DNA of 64,000 bases from Cladobotryum mycophilum (taxonomy: Eukaryota; Ascomycota; Sordariomycetes; Hypocreales; Hypocreaceae): NCBI GenBank assembly GCA_036429605.1, contig JAVFKD010000004.1, positions 3,596,001 through 3,660,000 on the forward strand, in the 5' to 3' direction. The position numbers and the translations under genes are program-made. The notes under the pieces were generated by a model. It did no database searches. It saw nothing but the letters and a program-made list of their open reading frames with translations, and was not told the origin of the DNA. Below, in pieces: positions 23,541 to 35,759 of this stretch. Positions within the stretch are counted from its first letter, which is position 1; every line of letters starts with the position of its first letter.

Positions 23541-23760
23541 CTTGTCCAAGCGAAGGAAATAAAAAAAATGATGACAAGTACGAATTTGACGGCAGAGAGA
23601 TAAAATGTGGGGCTAATATTAGGGCAGGCAACTGGGGGACACATCTTTTCTTCTTGATCCCACACACGTCGACAACAACTTTCTCACAACCACATTTACA
23701 TTTCTTCACTGAGCTTCGGTACGCAAACCACGAGCCTCTGCCGGATCATCAATCGCCAAA

Positions 23761-24498
23761 ATGCGTATGTTTCTCCCCCTTGGATTGACATTTCATGTTG
23801 TCGATGCTAATGCTTTTATAGCTCCCAAGTTCGATCCCAATGAGGTCAAGGTCATGTTCGTGCCCCCATCGAAAATAAACGTTTTCCCAACCTGGTGGTG
23901 GTTTCTAACTCGCCCTTTATAGCCACCTCCGAGCCACTGGTGGTGAGGTTGGTGCTTCTTCTGCTCTCGCTCCCAAGATTGGTCCTCTTGGTTTGTCCCC
24001 CAAGAAGGTCGGAGAAGATATTGCCAAGGCTACTGGTGACTGGGTAAGTTGGCGTAGTGTGGTTTCTGAGTTGCAGATGGGGTGCTAACATGAATCAATA
24101 ATAGAAAGGCTTGCGCGTAACCGTCAAGCTCACTATCCAGAACCGTCAGGCCCAGGTGTCTGTTGTTCCTACCGCTTCCTCTCTCATCATCAAGGCCCTA
24201 AAGGAGCCCCCTCGTGACCGAAAGAAGGAGAAGAACATCAAGCACAACAAGTCTGTCAGCCTTGATGAAATCATTGAGATCGCTCGCACCATGCGTTACA
24301 AGTCTTTCTCCAAGGACCTCACGGGATCTGTGAAGGAGATCTTGGGTACGGCTTACAGTGTCGGATGCCAGGTTGATGGCAAGCCCCCTAAGGCTGTTAT
24401 CGAGGCCATTAACAACGGGGAGATAGACAGTATGTTACAGCTACCATCACGCTTATGGTAATTCTCACTAACCTTTCTGTACAGTTCCTGCGGAATAA
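23761..24498 (+). CDS. RPL12: 60S ribosomal protein L12 (uL11)
   Basis: Large-subunit stalk-base protein. Five exons: 23761-23764, 23822-23855, 23923-24043, 24105-24429, 24485-24498; 165 aa, the standard length. The first coding exon is just ATG plus one base, and the last is 14 nt (PAE plus stop). The protein reads MPPKFDPNEVKVIHLRATGG, then KIGPLGLSPKKVGEDIAKAT, VTVKLTIQNRQAQVSVVP, and the C-terminal RNA-binding part with TMRYKSFSKDL and EILGTAYSVGCQVDGKPP. The start is fixed by the PPKFDPNE consensus, which requires splicing after ATGC. Confidence 0.97.
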
Positions 24499-25831
24499 GT
24501 ATATGATCCTTATCCTAGATGTCAAAAATAACAAAAGCCATGAAAACTGTGATGGAAACTCGCAACGTCCTCGATGCATGATGTTTGCGTACCTAGTAAT
24601 GTCAAGTAGGTGTGCAGAACACAGGTTGGCCCATTTCATTGTGACTACGAATCAGCGAACCCTTGGCTCACTCTGAGATGTACCATATCTTTGCCGTGGT
24701 ATATTTCTATTTTTGTTCAAGGAAGATTAACAATGGCCTCATACTCACTGCGACACTCAATCGTTTCCATGGGTGTAGCAGTCCATAAAAATGGCCGACA
24801 TTCATTTCCATTCATTTGACCTCCATGGTATGTGCATAGTGAACAATGTGATTACTGTGATTTGGTGGCAATATTGACGCGTACCAGTTAGATTCAAGTA
24901 TACCATCATATAGTCCAGTTAAAAACAGATACAGCTATATGGGCATCATTTCGTTACGGTCGGAAGTCCGGGGGATCTCTCCAAACTTTCTATGGGCAAC
25001 GTACTAAACTATCAATATGATTGCAAGACAGTAATGCTTCTTGATCAATGTCAAGCAATATATGAGTTCTGCATCGAGCCTTTTAGAGACTCTGTCGTAG
25101 AAGGTAATTGTAAATGAGGGGATTGGATTGGAAGTCAGGTCTCACATCCCTGGATGTCTTCAATGTTGTTTATCCGTCGATATCTAGTACCTTGGTACCT
25201 TTAATAATTGCTAGATAGGTAGGTACCTCTTGGGACACTACTACTTTTTCTCTAGCTATCGCAGATTCTTATGGCGAATAAATGCCGTAGCATAGACAGG
25301 ATATTCCTTCTCCTTCTTTTCTTCAGGCTTAATATATCTCAACTTGAATGTTGAGAAGTGAATTGACCGAAGTGACAACCCTGCATCTGAGAGCAAGGCC
25401 GGGTAAGGTAACCCCCGAAGTCGAGAGGGGCCATGGCCGAGACATTGCCCTTTCATCAAGACAACTACAACGACAACTAATGCGCCATTCCTCTCATAAA
25501 TAAACTCAGCAACCCCTCCGACTATCAAGACTAAACCATACTCAATTTATTAATTGTATACCCAACGTTAGACGCAGACGCGGTTTCGTAACAACAAAGG
25601 TGCAACAGGCGGCTTCTGCACCTTTCACGAGGCCACATTCGACCAGATAGAGGTACGTTGTTGCCGCTGTTTGCAGGTTGGCGTTGGCCCCTTGCGTGTC
25701 AGCGCAACCAGCCCCAATGCCTGTCGGCACCGTCATTAGCCATGCTCTGAATGGCTTTGCGGCCTCTCCGCCAGCGTCCATTTCTTGATGCGCTTCATCC
25801 CTAGAGTTTGTTTCCCTCAATTGTTTCGGGC
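24499..25831. other. Intergenic region RPL12 to OGT gene
   Basis: About 1.3 kb. Small ORFs on both strands (for example minus 25256-25528 and 25542-25901) lack family features; the latter overlaps the start of the next gene in antisense. A motif rich in GGTACCT steps occurs near 25190-25230. Confidence 0.5.
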
Positions 25832-28800
25832 ATGTTGCCCTTACAGATGCACCCTCGCATGGTGCCGCCGCCGCCGCCGCCCAGCTTGAATCCGATTGCA
25901 ACTCCGGTCAGTCGCGATGGCTCCCAGCCCGAACCTCACCATCGACGAGCTATTGCTTCGCCCTACCAGCAACCATTTCCAATCCGAATGTCTCAGACGC
26001 ACCAGCGAGCCATGTTAGCTTCTAGCGGCACCTTGTCACTTGATCACGACTACCAACTTCGTCGGAAAACACCAAACGGGACCATCGATGCTGGTTATGA
26101 CGGTTCTCCGACACAGCTTTGTCCCGGTCCGCCACCCTTAAAACAGATGATTCTTCCCACGCCCCCAGTCGCGAACTCGTATCTCTCAACGCCCAATCCG
26201 CCCCCATACTCTCTTCATAGCGGCCTGGCAACAGAACGCCATCGATCTCTACATGATTTTGAGGACAGAGACTATGCTAGTTTTACATCGCCGTGGCTTC
26301 TGACCAACGAGGCAGCCAATTCAGAGTTCACCCTCAATCAGGGCTTACCTATTAGTCGCCATTCAGGTTTACCATGGCAGCCGGGTACCCATCCTGTGCA
26401 GAGTCAATTTGTGAACTTCTATCAACCACTTATGAGGGCTAGCGAGTACAATGTCCGAGCCTTTTGTCCACCACCAGTGCCCATGGCGGATTCACCGGCA
26501 TTTGGCCAATTCGGCTGGCAACCAGAAACTTTATCATGGGATCCTCGATACTCAGGACCGTTTGGAGGATTCCCGTCCAATCGTGTACCCTCGAGTTTGA
26601 CCAACCGCATTCCACAACAAGACTCCCAAATCCAACAACCATACCACAGCACCACAGACCCAGTCTCTGTCCAAGATGTTACACAGTCTTCCAGTCTTGA
26701 CTTGCGCGGTCTGTGTTTGGACTCTGGGGTGGGTAAGGGATGCTATACCTTGAACAAGCAGTATACGACTCAGCCCACATTTAAAGAGAAGGCTCTCTTG
26801 CATGCTCACCGGCACTACGTTGAATTGCTCTCATATCTTCAGTCTGTGAGGAAAGTCAATCAAATCAACAATGCTTCTGGGTCTGATGCATCATCTAACC
26901 CCCTTGTGTATCCAAAACCGCCGAAGCCGACGTATGGCAGGCTTAATATGGCGCAAGACTATCCTGATAGAACTGACGATGCAGGTGCTTCACATATGTT
27001 ACCCAAAATGGACCATCATACGCACCCATTGATGCCGAATCTAGGTGGCTTACCAGCGGAAGATCGGGGTTTTCGGACAGGCCAAGAAAGCTATGCTAGA
27101 TTTCGTAACTCTACAGTCTCGACGACCCATACACCGACCTTCCTGCATAGAGCATATACTGTCTCGCACTCTCACGAACCTATGAACGGGACGGCCTCTG
27201 GCGGGAGACCACTACCCGCTGTCAATGCGAAGAATTCCCTGGAGGTGCTGAGAAATTTATGTGAACAAAGTAATTGGGGATGGATTGATGGAATTATACT
27301 CGGTGGGTGCCTCCAATATGGTCTAGAACGATATGACGATGCTTTGAAATGGTTCTCGAGAGTGGTAGCTTTAGACTCGAGGTAAACCTATCCCAAGTGA
27401 ACTGTCAAGTGGCTGTTCCTGACGTCTGACTCTTATCGCAGTCATGTTGAGGCCATCACCAATATGGCCGCCACATTGTACTGTCTTGGCCGCCAAGACG
27501 AAGCCGAACAGCACTGGCTTATGGCTATCAGGCTGTGTCCTAGTTATTTGGACGCTGCAGAGCACCTGGTTGGTTTGATGTATAGGAAACGCAGCCAGGA
27601 GGCCATTAATGTTATCTGCTTCATCCAGCGAGCATTAAACCCCGCGGCAAGATCAACGCTACAAGCAACTTATCGGACGCCGGTCAGTAAATCTGCGCCT
27701 AGAACTGACTGCCAAGGAGGGCAAAGTGACTCTATATCTTTACACACTAACAATGATCAGAGCTCCAAAGACACACCTTCCATAACTAACGATGTTAGCA
27801 CTGCCGAATTTGGATCTAGCGGGTATGCACTTGCGGGTAGCGAAAATGGACGGATGCTTGCATTGGTTCATGCCAAAGGCACAATGTTATACAACTTGAA
27901 AGATATTCGCAGAGCGTCTGAGGCATTCGAAGAAGCCGTACTGATAAGTGTTGGACGACGCATCAAGAGCATACAAGACTTAGTGCAACAAATTCATGCC
28001 GTTCTCTCGCCGGGGGGTGTCTCCAGGTCTCTGATGGTCCAATTTCAACGCCGCTACGCCCTCTGTTGTTGCCTCCAGAGAAGGCTCGACAAACTGCTCA
28101 TCTGGTGTTTTCTGGGAGCGGCGAGCTTCCTGGTCTCTCCCCCGTCCCCGAAGGGTCGGCGAAACGGGCAGCTATCCAAACAACAAGCAATGCTCTGCTT
28201 TCACTAGCGAAGATATTCCAGGATGCCATGTCCAGTGGAACTGCCGATGCCAGCCTTGTAAGACGGCCATCCGGAGTTGGCGACATCTTGGCTCTATACT
28301 ACCTTTCGCTTTCACTTCAAGAAAGCCCATCTACAGCAAATAACGTAGGCATATTGCTTGCAGGAGTTCAACAGGCTATTTCTAGCACGCTTGGCGTCTC
28401 AACAACCCTTCCCTCACAGCCTACTTTGCCCGGAATTGTGCCAGGTAGCGGGCTAGCTCTTGCCCTGGCTTACTATAACTACGGACTTCGACTGGATCCT
28501 AAACATGTGCATCTCCACACAAACCTTGGGAGTTTGCTGAAGGACGTCGGACAATTAGATCTGGCAATCCAAATGTATGAGCGGGCAGTCTCATGTGATG
28601 GCACATTTGATATCGCTCTTACCAACTTGGCCAACGCAGTCAAAGACAAGGGTCGCATCAAAGATGCCATTGCTTATTACAGACGCGCTGTGGAATCAAA
28701 CCCGGCATTTGCCGAAGCAGTTTGTGGTTTGCTAACAGCTCTAAATTCGGTCTGCGATTGGCGTGGTAGAGGAGGAGTACTCCTTGATTCTGGTAGATAT

Positions 28801-30792
28801 GATCGGTGGCATGTGAACGAGGACGGTGCTCTCCAAGATGTGCGGACCACTATGCGTGGGGGCGGTCTGACAAAACGAGTCGTTGGCATTGTTCGCCAGC
28901 AGTTGGGAGAAGCATCACACTGGGGTTGTAATATTCTCCAGCAATCAACGATTCGCGTGTTTCTATCACAGCTTCAACGATTTTGCTCCACGGAAACATT
29001 CAACCTCGAAAAGGCGCTTGAAGAGTGGGCTGGCAAGATCTGGGAAGGTTCACGTTTAGTGCGTCTCTTAGAACGGGCCGCGAGAGTTATTCAGTGGACA
29101 TGGTATCGTGACCGGTATATCCATGATAGAGCAGTTGCCCCTGTGCACTATCCACGACCTCGACTGCCACCAAGTCTTGCCGTGCCTTCGGCGCCAACTG
29201 TGCTCCCATTTCACACCTTTACGTGTCCCTTATCAGCAAAGGATATACGGGCAATTTCACAGCGCAACGCAATTCGAATATCATGTTCTACCCTTCGGTC
29301 TTCATGGCTTCCTTCTACGGTCTACCCGCCACCGCCACCACCTCATCCTCATCTAAATATTGGCTACGTATCATCTGACTTTAATAATCATCCATTGGCT
29401 CATCTGTATGCGTCTCTCCCCTCCACTCGCAGAAATACATGTATTGTAATGGGTTGACTAATTATTAATCTCTATAGGATGCAATCTGTATTCGGGTTTC
29501 ATAATCCTCAACGGGCACGGGCATTTTGTTATGCTACTACTCCAAGCGATAGATCACTCCATCGGCAGCAAATCGAAAGAGAAGCGCCGGTTTTCCGCGA
29601 TGTAAGTGCATGGTCGCCAGATAAGCTGATAGAGCAGATTGTTGCGGATCAAATCCATATTCTTGTCAATCTCAATGGCTATACTAGGGGTGCCCGTAAT
29701 GAGATTTTTGCCGCTAGGCCGGCACCTATTCAAATGTCCTTCATGGGATTTGCAGGTACTTTAGGCGCAGAGTGGTGCGACTATATTATGGCGGATACGA
29801 CTGCAATTCCACCCAGCACCCTACGGCCCTGGAGGAATAACATGACAATCGGCGATGTTTTCCATGACAACAATGAAGGCGACGAGCCGGATTGGATGTA
29901 TTCAGAGAACATCATCTTTTGTCGAGATACTTTCTTCTGCTGCGATCATGCACAGTCCTGCGGGGAGGATGAGCGTGAGATGACATGGGAAGAGGAGCAA
30001 AGCCGCCGATGGAAGATGCGCAAAGAGTTGTTCCCATCCTTACCAGACGACATTATTATATTAGCCAACTTCAATCAATTGTACAAGGTAAGCTTACAGT
30101 CAACTACTCCAGTAGCAGCCGATCCGATACTCCCAAATATTCTAACTCTTGGGCAGATCGAGCCTACAACTTTTCGATCTTGGCTGCGGATATTAGCCCG
30201 CACTCCAAAGGCAATATTATGGTTGCTAAGATTTCCCGACTTGGGAGAAAGCAACCTAAGGCATACAGCCGAGTTATGGGCTGGGGCTGAGGTAGCCAGT
30301 CGGCTTATATTTACCGATGTAGCCCCAAAGAGCCAACACATCTCACGAGCACGAGTGTGTGACCTCTTTCTGGACACGCCCGAGTGCAATGCTCATACTA
30401 CAGCAGCAGACGTGCTGTGGTCGAGCACACCCCTTCTTACACTTCCACGATACCCCTACAAGATGTGCTCACGGATGGCGGCATCCATCTTGAAGGGTGC
30501 CCTTCCAAGGTCACCAGAAGGCCAACAAGCAGCACTTGAGCTTATCGTGGACAACGAAGCAGAGTACGAGGAGTCGGCAGCAGAGCTGGCTAGTGGGCTT
30601 ACCTACAGCACAACTGGCGCGGGGTATGGAGAGGGTAGAGGGCGTTTAGCAGACATGCGAAAGCTGTTGTGGGAAAGTAAATGGAAGTGTGCCTTATTCA
30701 ACACTCGTCGATGGGTGAATGATGTGGAAGAAGCATACGATGAAGCGTGGCGGCGATGGGTGGCAGGCGAGGGAGGGGATATTTATCTGTGA
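25832..30792 (+). CDS. O-GlcNAc transferase-like protein (TPR plus GT41), with apparent frameshift
   Basis: Family GT41 enzymes transfer GlcNAc to Ser/Thr of nuclear and cytosolic proteins. Exons: 25832-27381, 27442-29405, 29478-30087, 30157-30792, about 1,590 aa. The ATG at 25832 (MLPLQMHPRM) is the first usable start; the upstream in-frame extension has only TTG. Residues 1-470 are Pro/Ser/Gln-rich. TPR-like units follow (WGWIDGIILGGCLQYGLERY; later ALAYYNYGLRLDPKHVHLHT, AIQMYERAVSCDG, AIAYYRRAVESNPAFAEAV). The catalytic part shows LNIGYVSSDFNNHPLAHL (across intron 2), HILVNLNGYTRGARNE, RPAPIQMSFMGFAGT and FNQLYKIEPTTFRSWLRIL (across intron 3), then LFLDTPECNAHTTAADVLW. Around 28061-28066 the frame must shift by one base to keep YAL joined to LPPEKARQTAHL. 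Intron 30088-30156 is 69 nt without a stop, so it would be silent if retained. Confidence 0.88.
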
Positions 30793-32674
30793 TCGAGCTG
30801 ACCATATGTCAAGCCAACTTGGCGAGGCTGGCGTAGGATTTGATTGAGAAAAGCCGATTGAGATGGGATATCGAAGATGGTAATTTTTTCTGTAGGCACA
30901 TCACGCCATGTCTTGTCAACCTCTTATTGACAAATGCGTAAGCGATGGGCAGGTCTTTTTTTCGGGATCACGGCGCTGGGGCTAAGGCTGGTTTCTTTTT
31001 ATTCCATATGATACCGAGACACGTTCGTCGAGTTTGCTTGAAACTCTATGGGGTATAAGAACACATCTGGTTCGTGTACAGTTATGTACGATGAGGGTTA
31101 AGTAGGACTTTGCTGAATACCAAAGGTCAACAGCATAGCTTATCTTATTAGGATACCAATGCCATACCATTCAAGTAGAAATATGAGGCTACCCCAAACC
31201 ATTCATGGTGAGCTACCACTACTGTGCGAGTAAAAACTAGAGATTGCAACCTATTTCTAAGCCATAATTTCGACAAGCAAAAGTAACAGCTATCTATGGC
31301 GTATGGATGTATGAGATAATAGAGTATACGACTACCTGTCGAATAAGTGGTCAGCGTGTCAGTGATCGGAATCGTATGTTCTCTTGACTCAGGCTTGAAT
31401 CGAAGTTGGCACAGATTTTTCTCTAAAAAGTATCAACAGCACAAAGCTTTGGCCCCCTTCAATAAGGTTGAATCCGCTATCCATCCACAAGGTCAGAAGT
31501 TCACTTATCAAAACATATCAAATGGACTGGTAGTTTGTTTATTTATGTTGCTACTGCTTCTCGCCTAATTAGATAGCGTGCAAGAAAAGTCGGCAAGAAA
31601 TAACATGTATGAATGAGTAAGAAACGAAACCAAAAGTCTAGTATGGCCCTTATCGTGGAGCAAATGCTAATATACACATGTGGGCAACATGAAAAGTCTC
31701 AAACTTGAATACGAGGTCAACCGAGTCAGCTAAACGTTAAGCAAAGGGGAATGTTGCGTAATCCAATGTGGTCTGGTGAATCACTACCAGGAACATGCTT
31801 TATACACGACATAAGTGTAGATAGTTATGATTATAACTATAATTTATTTTCTTTCTCGCGCACATTTAGGCCAAAAGAGTTAAACCAAAGACCTGATCTG
31901 GAACCAAGCGGTTTAGAGCCTATTCTCGCAAAGTGATTTAACTAGCCAGCTAACCAGCAAAACATGTGTTACACAGTATACTGTATTGTTGATACTGTGT
32001 GGCAAGAGCGCATGGGTGACCGTTTCTAACGTAGACGGTGATGAGCAACCACTCTCATGAGTGGATCCTTTCTTGTCGTCACCATTCAGCAGTCTTATTA
32101 TGGCACCTTTCCCAATATGGTGCATGCATAGGACCTACAGGGTTAAGTCGATCGCACCTTGCGCACCGCACGCCAGACCCGCTATGCTACGCCACATTAG
32201 CGTTATCTAAACACACCCCTCCATGGCCATTAAATTGGGTCTAATGTAATATGGCGCCGCCGTTCGAGTCTCAACAGCAGCCATCCCAGTAGTAGATCCT
32301 TGAAGGGCTGGGCTTGCGGAGGGTTTATGTTGGTTGGAATTAACGTTTAGGTCCCATAGTGGTCCTCAGGAGATTTATTGTCTACATGCCGCCCTCCCTC
32401 TCTCATGGATGCCGAATACAAAACCGACACATCCCCCTCAGACTTGTGCATCGATAACTTCTTGGATATGACAGATCTGTCAGAATCAATCTAATTATTT
32501 ATCCGATATCGCCTTGCAGGCCACTCACTGGCTCAATCACTATCTACCACTCTTACGACTTACCTGCTCATCACCATCAACTCCAACAATCATCATCCAC
32601 ACCTATCGATTCGTAGTCCAAAACAGGCGGCGATATTCATTAGCCGATACCATAATAATCATACAATCGACATC
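30793..32674. other. Intergenic region upstream of the Myb regulator
   Basis: About 1.9 kb, the 3' flank of the OGT-like gene and the 5' region of the flbD-type gene. Only short ORFs. The last ~170 bp before the ATG are C/A- and T-rich leader-like sequence. No RNA gene recognised. Confidence 0.5.
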
Positions 32675-33501
32675 ATGTCTTCACAAAGAAGGGGCCCTTG
32701 GTCCAACCAAGAGGACCATGAGCTCATGAGATTAGTCTCTGATCACGGCCCGCTGAACTGGGTACGTATCGCTGGATGCTTGGGTTCAAGAACACCAAAG
32801 CAGTGCCGAGAGCGGTACCATCAGAATCTCAAGCCATCGCTCAACCATGAGCCTATCTCAGCACAGGAAGGCCTCCTGATCGAACAACTAGTGGGAGAGG
32901 TTGGAAAGCGATGGGCTGAAATTGCTCGCCGGCTAGACGGTCGAAGTGACAATGCCGTCAAGAACTGGTGGAACGGCAGCCAAAATCGCAGAAAACGACT
33001 TGATCGCCGACGCGGTACACATGCGGCGGTATATGAGGAGCGTTTTCCTCACTCTGCTCTCCCTTTGGGCCAGTCTCTCCCCCTCTTCCTCGTCCTTGTC
33101 TCACCCGACCTACATCTTCTGGTAGCCATCTCCCACCCTCTCCTACCTCCTGGCATGAGATGGCCTTGCCTTCGCCCTCCTCATCCAGAGATTCAGACAT
33201 CGGATCTAACTATGCTACATCGCCTGGGCGGGATTATGTGCCGATGGATCGACTTCAGAGGCCGATGGAGCAGGCAAGGTCGCCCACTCAACTCCCAAGC
33301 TTCGATGACGTCTTCGGCTATGCTTCAGGCTACACTTCAAGGGCGCCTCAAGACCAGCTGCCCACGGCGCCCAGCTCCCCAGTATTCCCACAGGCGACAA
33401 ATCTCTGCCATCAGCAACAACAATCACACACATCGCCTCAGCAACAACTACGCTCACGGCCAAGTGATTCGAGGATGAAGGTATCAGCCTTGCTACGATA
33501 A
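32675..33501 (+). CDS. flbD: R2R3 Myb transcription factor, FlbD type
   Basis: Homologous in form to Aspergillus FlbD and Neurospora RCA-1, regulators of conidiation. Two exons: 32675-33014 and 33074-33501, with a 59-nt intron (GTACAC...CCAG) that restores the frame; 255 aa. Two Myb repeats occupy about residues 5-105: RRGPWSNQEDHELMRLVSDH with WVRIAGCLGSRTPKQCRERY, then ISAQEGLLIEQLVGEVGKRW with IARRLDGRSDNAVKNWW. The tail has MALPSPSSSRDSDIGSNY, a Q-rich stretch and DSRMKVSALLR at the very end, a family-typical C-terminus. Reading straight through the intron gives an unrelated C-terminus, so splicing is needed. The next convincing gene downstream is 5.7 kb away. Confidence 0.9.
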
Positions 33502-35320
33502 ATCAAAAACTTCCTACCCCTGCTTACTACATCGTTTAATGGCAAACGAGTAATTACTTTTTTCCTTACCTCTTGTTTTGTTTTGTTTTTGCCCGTGTTT
33601 TATTTAGCGTCTTCCCCTGTCCGATTGGCCGGTCCGTAGACCAGGTTGAGGATCATGTACCAAAAGTTATATGTATTATGATAGGGATGCGGCGATTATC
33701 TTTTTATGCATTATTAGTGATGCGAGTATTGTCTCGCGTTGGGATGGCGAAAAGGCAAGATGGGTCTAAAAACAGACCCTTGGTTTAGGTGTTTGTACGG
33801 TCATACCCCCACCATGGCAGGGAAGCCAGGTTTAGAATACCATTACATGATGTCTGATGACAAGCGAACTGAATGAAAAAAAAATTATATTATATCATAT
33901 CATATATACTCCATTGCACGTGAATGTCTTTAATCACTGGCGAAAATACCTAGGCCTGTAGAGTTTGGGAGAGGGGTTCATGGGTGTTGCTACTTGGTAC
34001 TAGGTAGGTAGGTATTTGGAATGATAGTGAGTGTAGTAAATTTCCCTTGAGAGGACTATTTAGGTCCCCGAAATCCAGTGTAACGAGAGCGTGGCCTGGC
34101 ATCGAGGTACGAAAGGGCTGTGGCTCTATGTGTTTGGATAAAAATGGAAAGGCGTTTATTAGCGGTCCCCCGCCCCCCGTCAAGTTGGATTCACGCCGCA
34201 AGCAGGTATTTTCATGATCAAAGGAGGAGGGGGCACACAGAGCGCAAGCCTTGATTCCCACTTGCAGTAAGCAACAGCCCCCTTCCTTGTCTACCTTCAC
34301 GTTATACAGCAGATAATTAATATAACAGCCGAGCTTCATTGAACGCCATGCATATACGTATGGAGACAACACCCCAAATTGATGAGGGTATCAGCTACGC
34401 GGTGATCGCTGAGGATAGCAACCTGGGAGGAGATCGAGGATTAATGGAGCCCATCAGCAATCATACTCAAAGCCCCAACGGTCACAACGCCACCACCAGT
34501 CGGACAACAAAGAAATACAAGTCCGCTTGTTCCAGTTCTGTCTGCGCGTTTGCCAAGCAGGCTCGCCGTTACTAGTGCCCCTGGCTATCCCGCAGAGCCT
34601 GTTTCGACCGTTGAGAGGGCCTGAGACTGGCTTGGACACTACTCGTACTTGGAAAAGGATGCCCCGCCGCTCTCCCATATGACTGGGCACTCCGTAAACG
34701 TTCTGTCCGGGCCGTTCGCAAACGCTTACCCTCTAGCTCACCCCCAGGGGTCTCTCAGTCCTTAGCACCCTTACTTATCCCATGACAGTGGCAATGCAAT
34801 GGAGCCTCACCGTTTGACCTCCCCCTCCATCTTCAACGGTTGGCTCTTTTTTCAGCACTTGATCCATCGGGCTTTGAAAAAACCCGCGAGTCACTGTCCA
34901 TTAGTGTCGGTATATGGGGTTTCGCATTTCGCCTGTGCCCCTTGCGCATATGGACACGACGTGGGTGCATTTTTGATCATTCTATACAAACTACGACGAA
35001 CTAGATCACTATGTTGATACATAATAGACATGATCCTAAAGAAAAGAGAAGAAGAAAAAGAATGACTGCTCTCATGAGTGGACGCATGTATTGGAAGTCG
35101 TCTCGGATCCAATGGCAGTTTGTGGCGCGCGGGCCGGTGAAATAGCTGCCTCTGGCTCTGTCACTCTTCCATTACGACACCGGCAGGCCCGAAGAACAAA
35201 ATAACGGTTTTATGTCCTTTTGGCGAAGATGATTTCATTTGATTGCGGTGTGTGGGTTAGGTACATCTGTCGTCAAGTGCAGAACCCATTACTCCACAGG
35301 TACGCAGAGACAACAGACAC

Positions 35321-35371
35321 ATGAATGAATGAATGAATGAATGAATGGATGGATGGATGGATGGATGGATG
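35321..35371. repeat. Compound tetranucleotide microsatellite (ATGA)n-(GATG)n
   Basis: About six ATGA units switch by one base to about six GGAT/GATG units without interruption. This is a typical replication-slippage tract. Confidence 0.9.
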
Positions 35372-35375
35372 CACT

Positions 35376-35759
35376 TTACTGCAAAGCACCGGCTAATGCA
35401 AGCTCCCAACAGCCAGTAATTCGCCCTGGATGGCGAATAGTCAATTGATCCAAGGCGGTCTCGAGGCCAGCAGACAGGGACTGAGCGGGAGAAGGGGCCC
35501 GAGTTGAAACGGTTTTCCTTGAGGCGCTCCGAAATTCTTCGATGTTACCAGGGGGCGTGTCATTGAAGTGACCAGGGTTCCGGGTTGTGGAACGCATTGC
35601 CCTGTAAGATCTAACCGCTGGGTCTCTTTGGGCGAACGGCGGCTCCACATGCTGCAACGAATCCGCGCGCCATGCGGTCGTTGAGGCTTGCCGACCGAAA
35701 ATTTTCGGGGACGCTGGCCGAAGCTTTGCGAAACGCTGCCGAAGCACAATACACCGCAT
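35376..35759 (-). CDS. Doubtful 127-aa ORF with presequence-like N-terminus
   Basis: An ATG-started ORF directly beside the microsatellite. The first 30 residues (MRCIVLRQRFAKLRPASPKI and following) are Arg-rich with no acidic residue, like a mitochondrial presequence, and the rest is polar. I recognise no family and see no intron. It may be a young or lineage-specific gene, or chance. Confidence 0.25.
   Translation of the reverse strand: MRCIVLRQRFAKLRPASPKIFGRQASTTAWRADSLQHVEPPFAQRDPAVRSYRAMRSTTRNPGHFNDTPPGNIEEFRSASRKTVSTRAPSPAQSLSAGLETALDQLTIRHPGRITGCWELALAGALQ

Larger units (their letters stand above)
23019..23550. mobile_element. Non-autonomous inverted-repeat element with 10-bp target duplications (Mutator-like MITE)
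   Basis: A 10-bp direct repeat CTTGTCCAAG occurs at 23019-23028 and 23541-23550. Between them is a 512-bp element (23029-23540) whose ends are inverted repeats of about 95 bp, sharing CCCATACCTGCACCGGGGAC and the following GGTGCAAATAAAACCAC. The core (about 23125-23445) is nearly pure A+T with no ORF. Long inverted repeats plus 9-11-bp duplications are typical of Mutator-like elements (established knowledge); assignment here is inference. Most arm-to-arm differences are A or T in the left arm where the right has G or C. Confidence 0.85.

Noticed and set aside
32255..32285. GTTCGAGTCTC word suggesting a tRNA T-loop
   Set aside because: No matching acceptor stem, D-arm or anticodon arm can be built around it.
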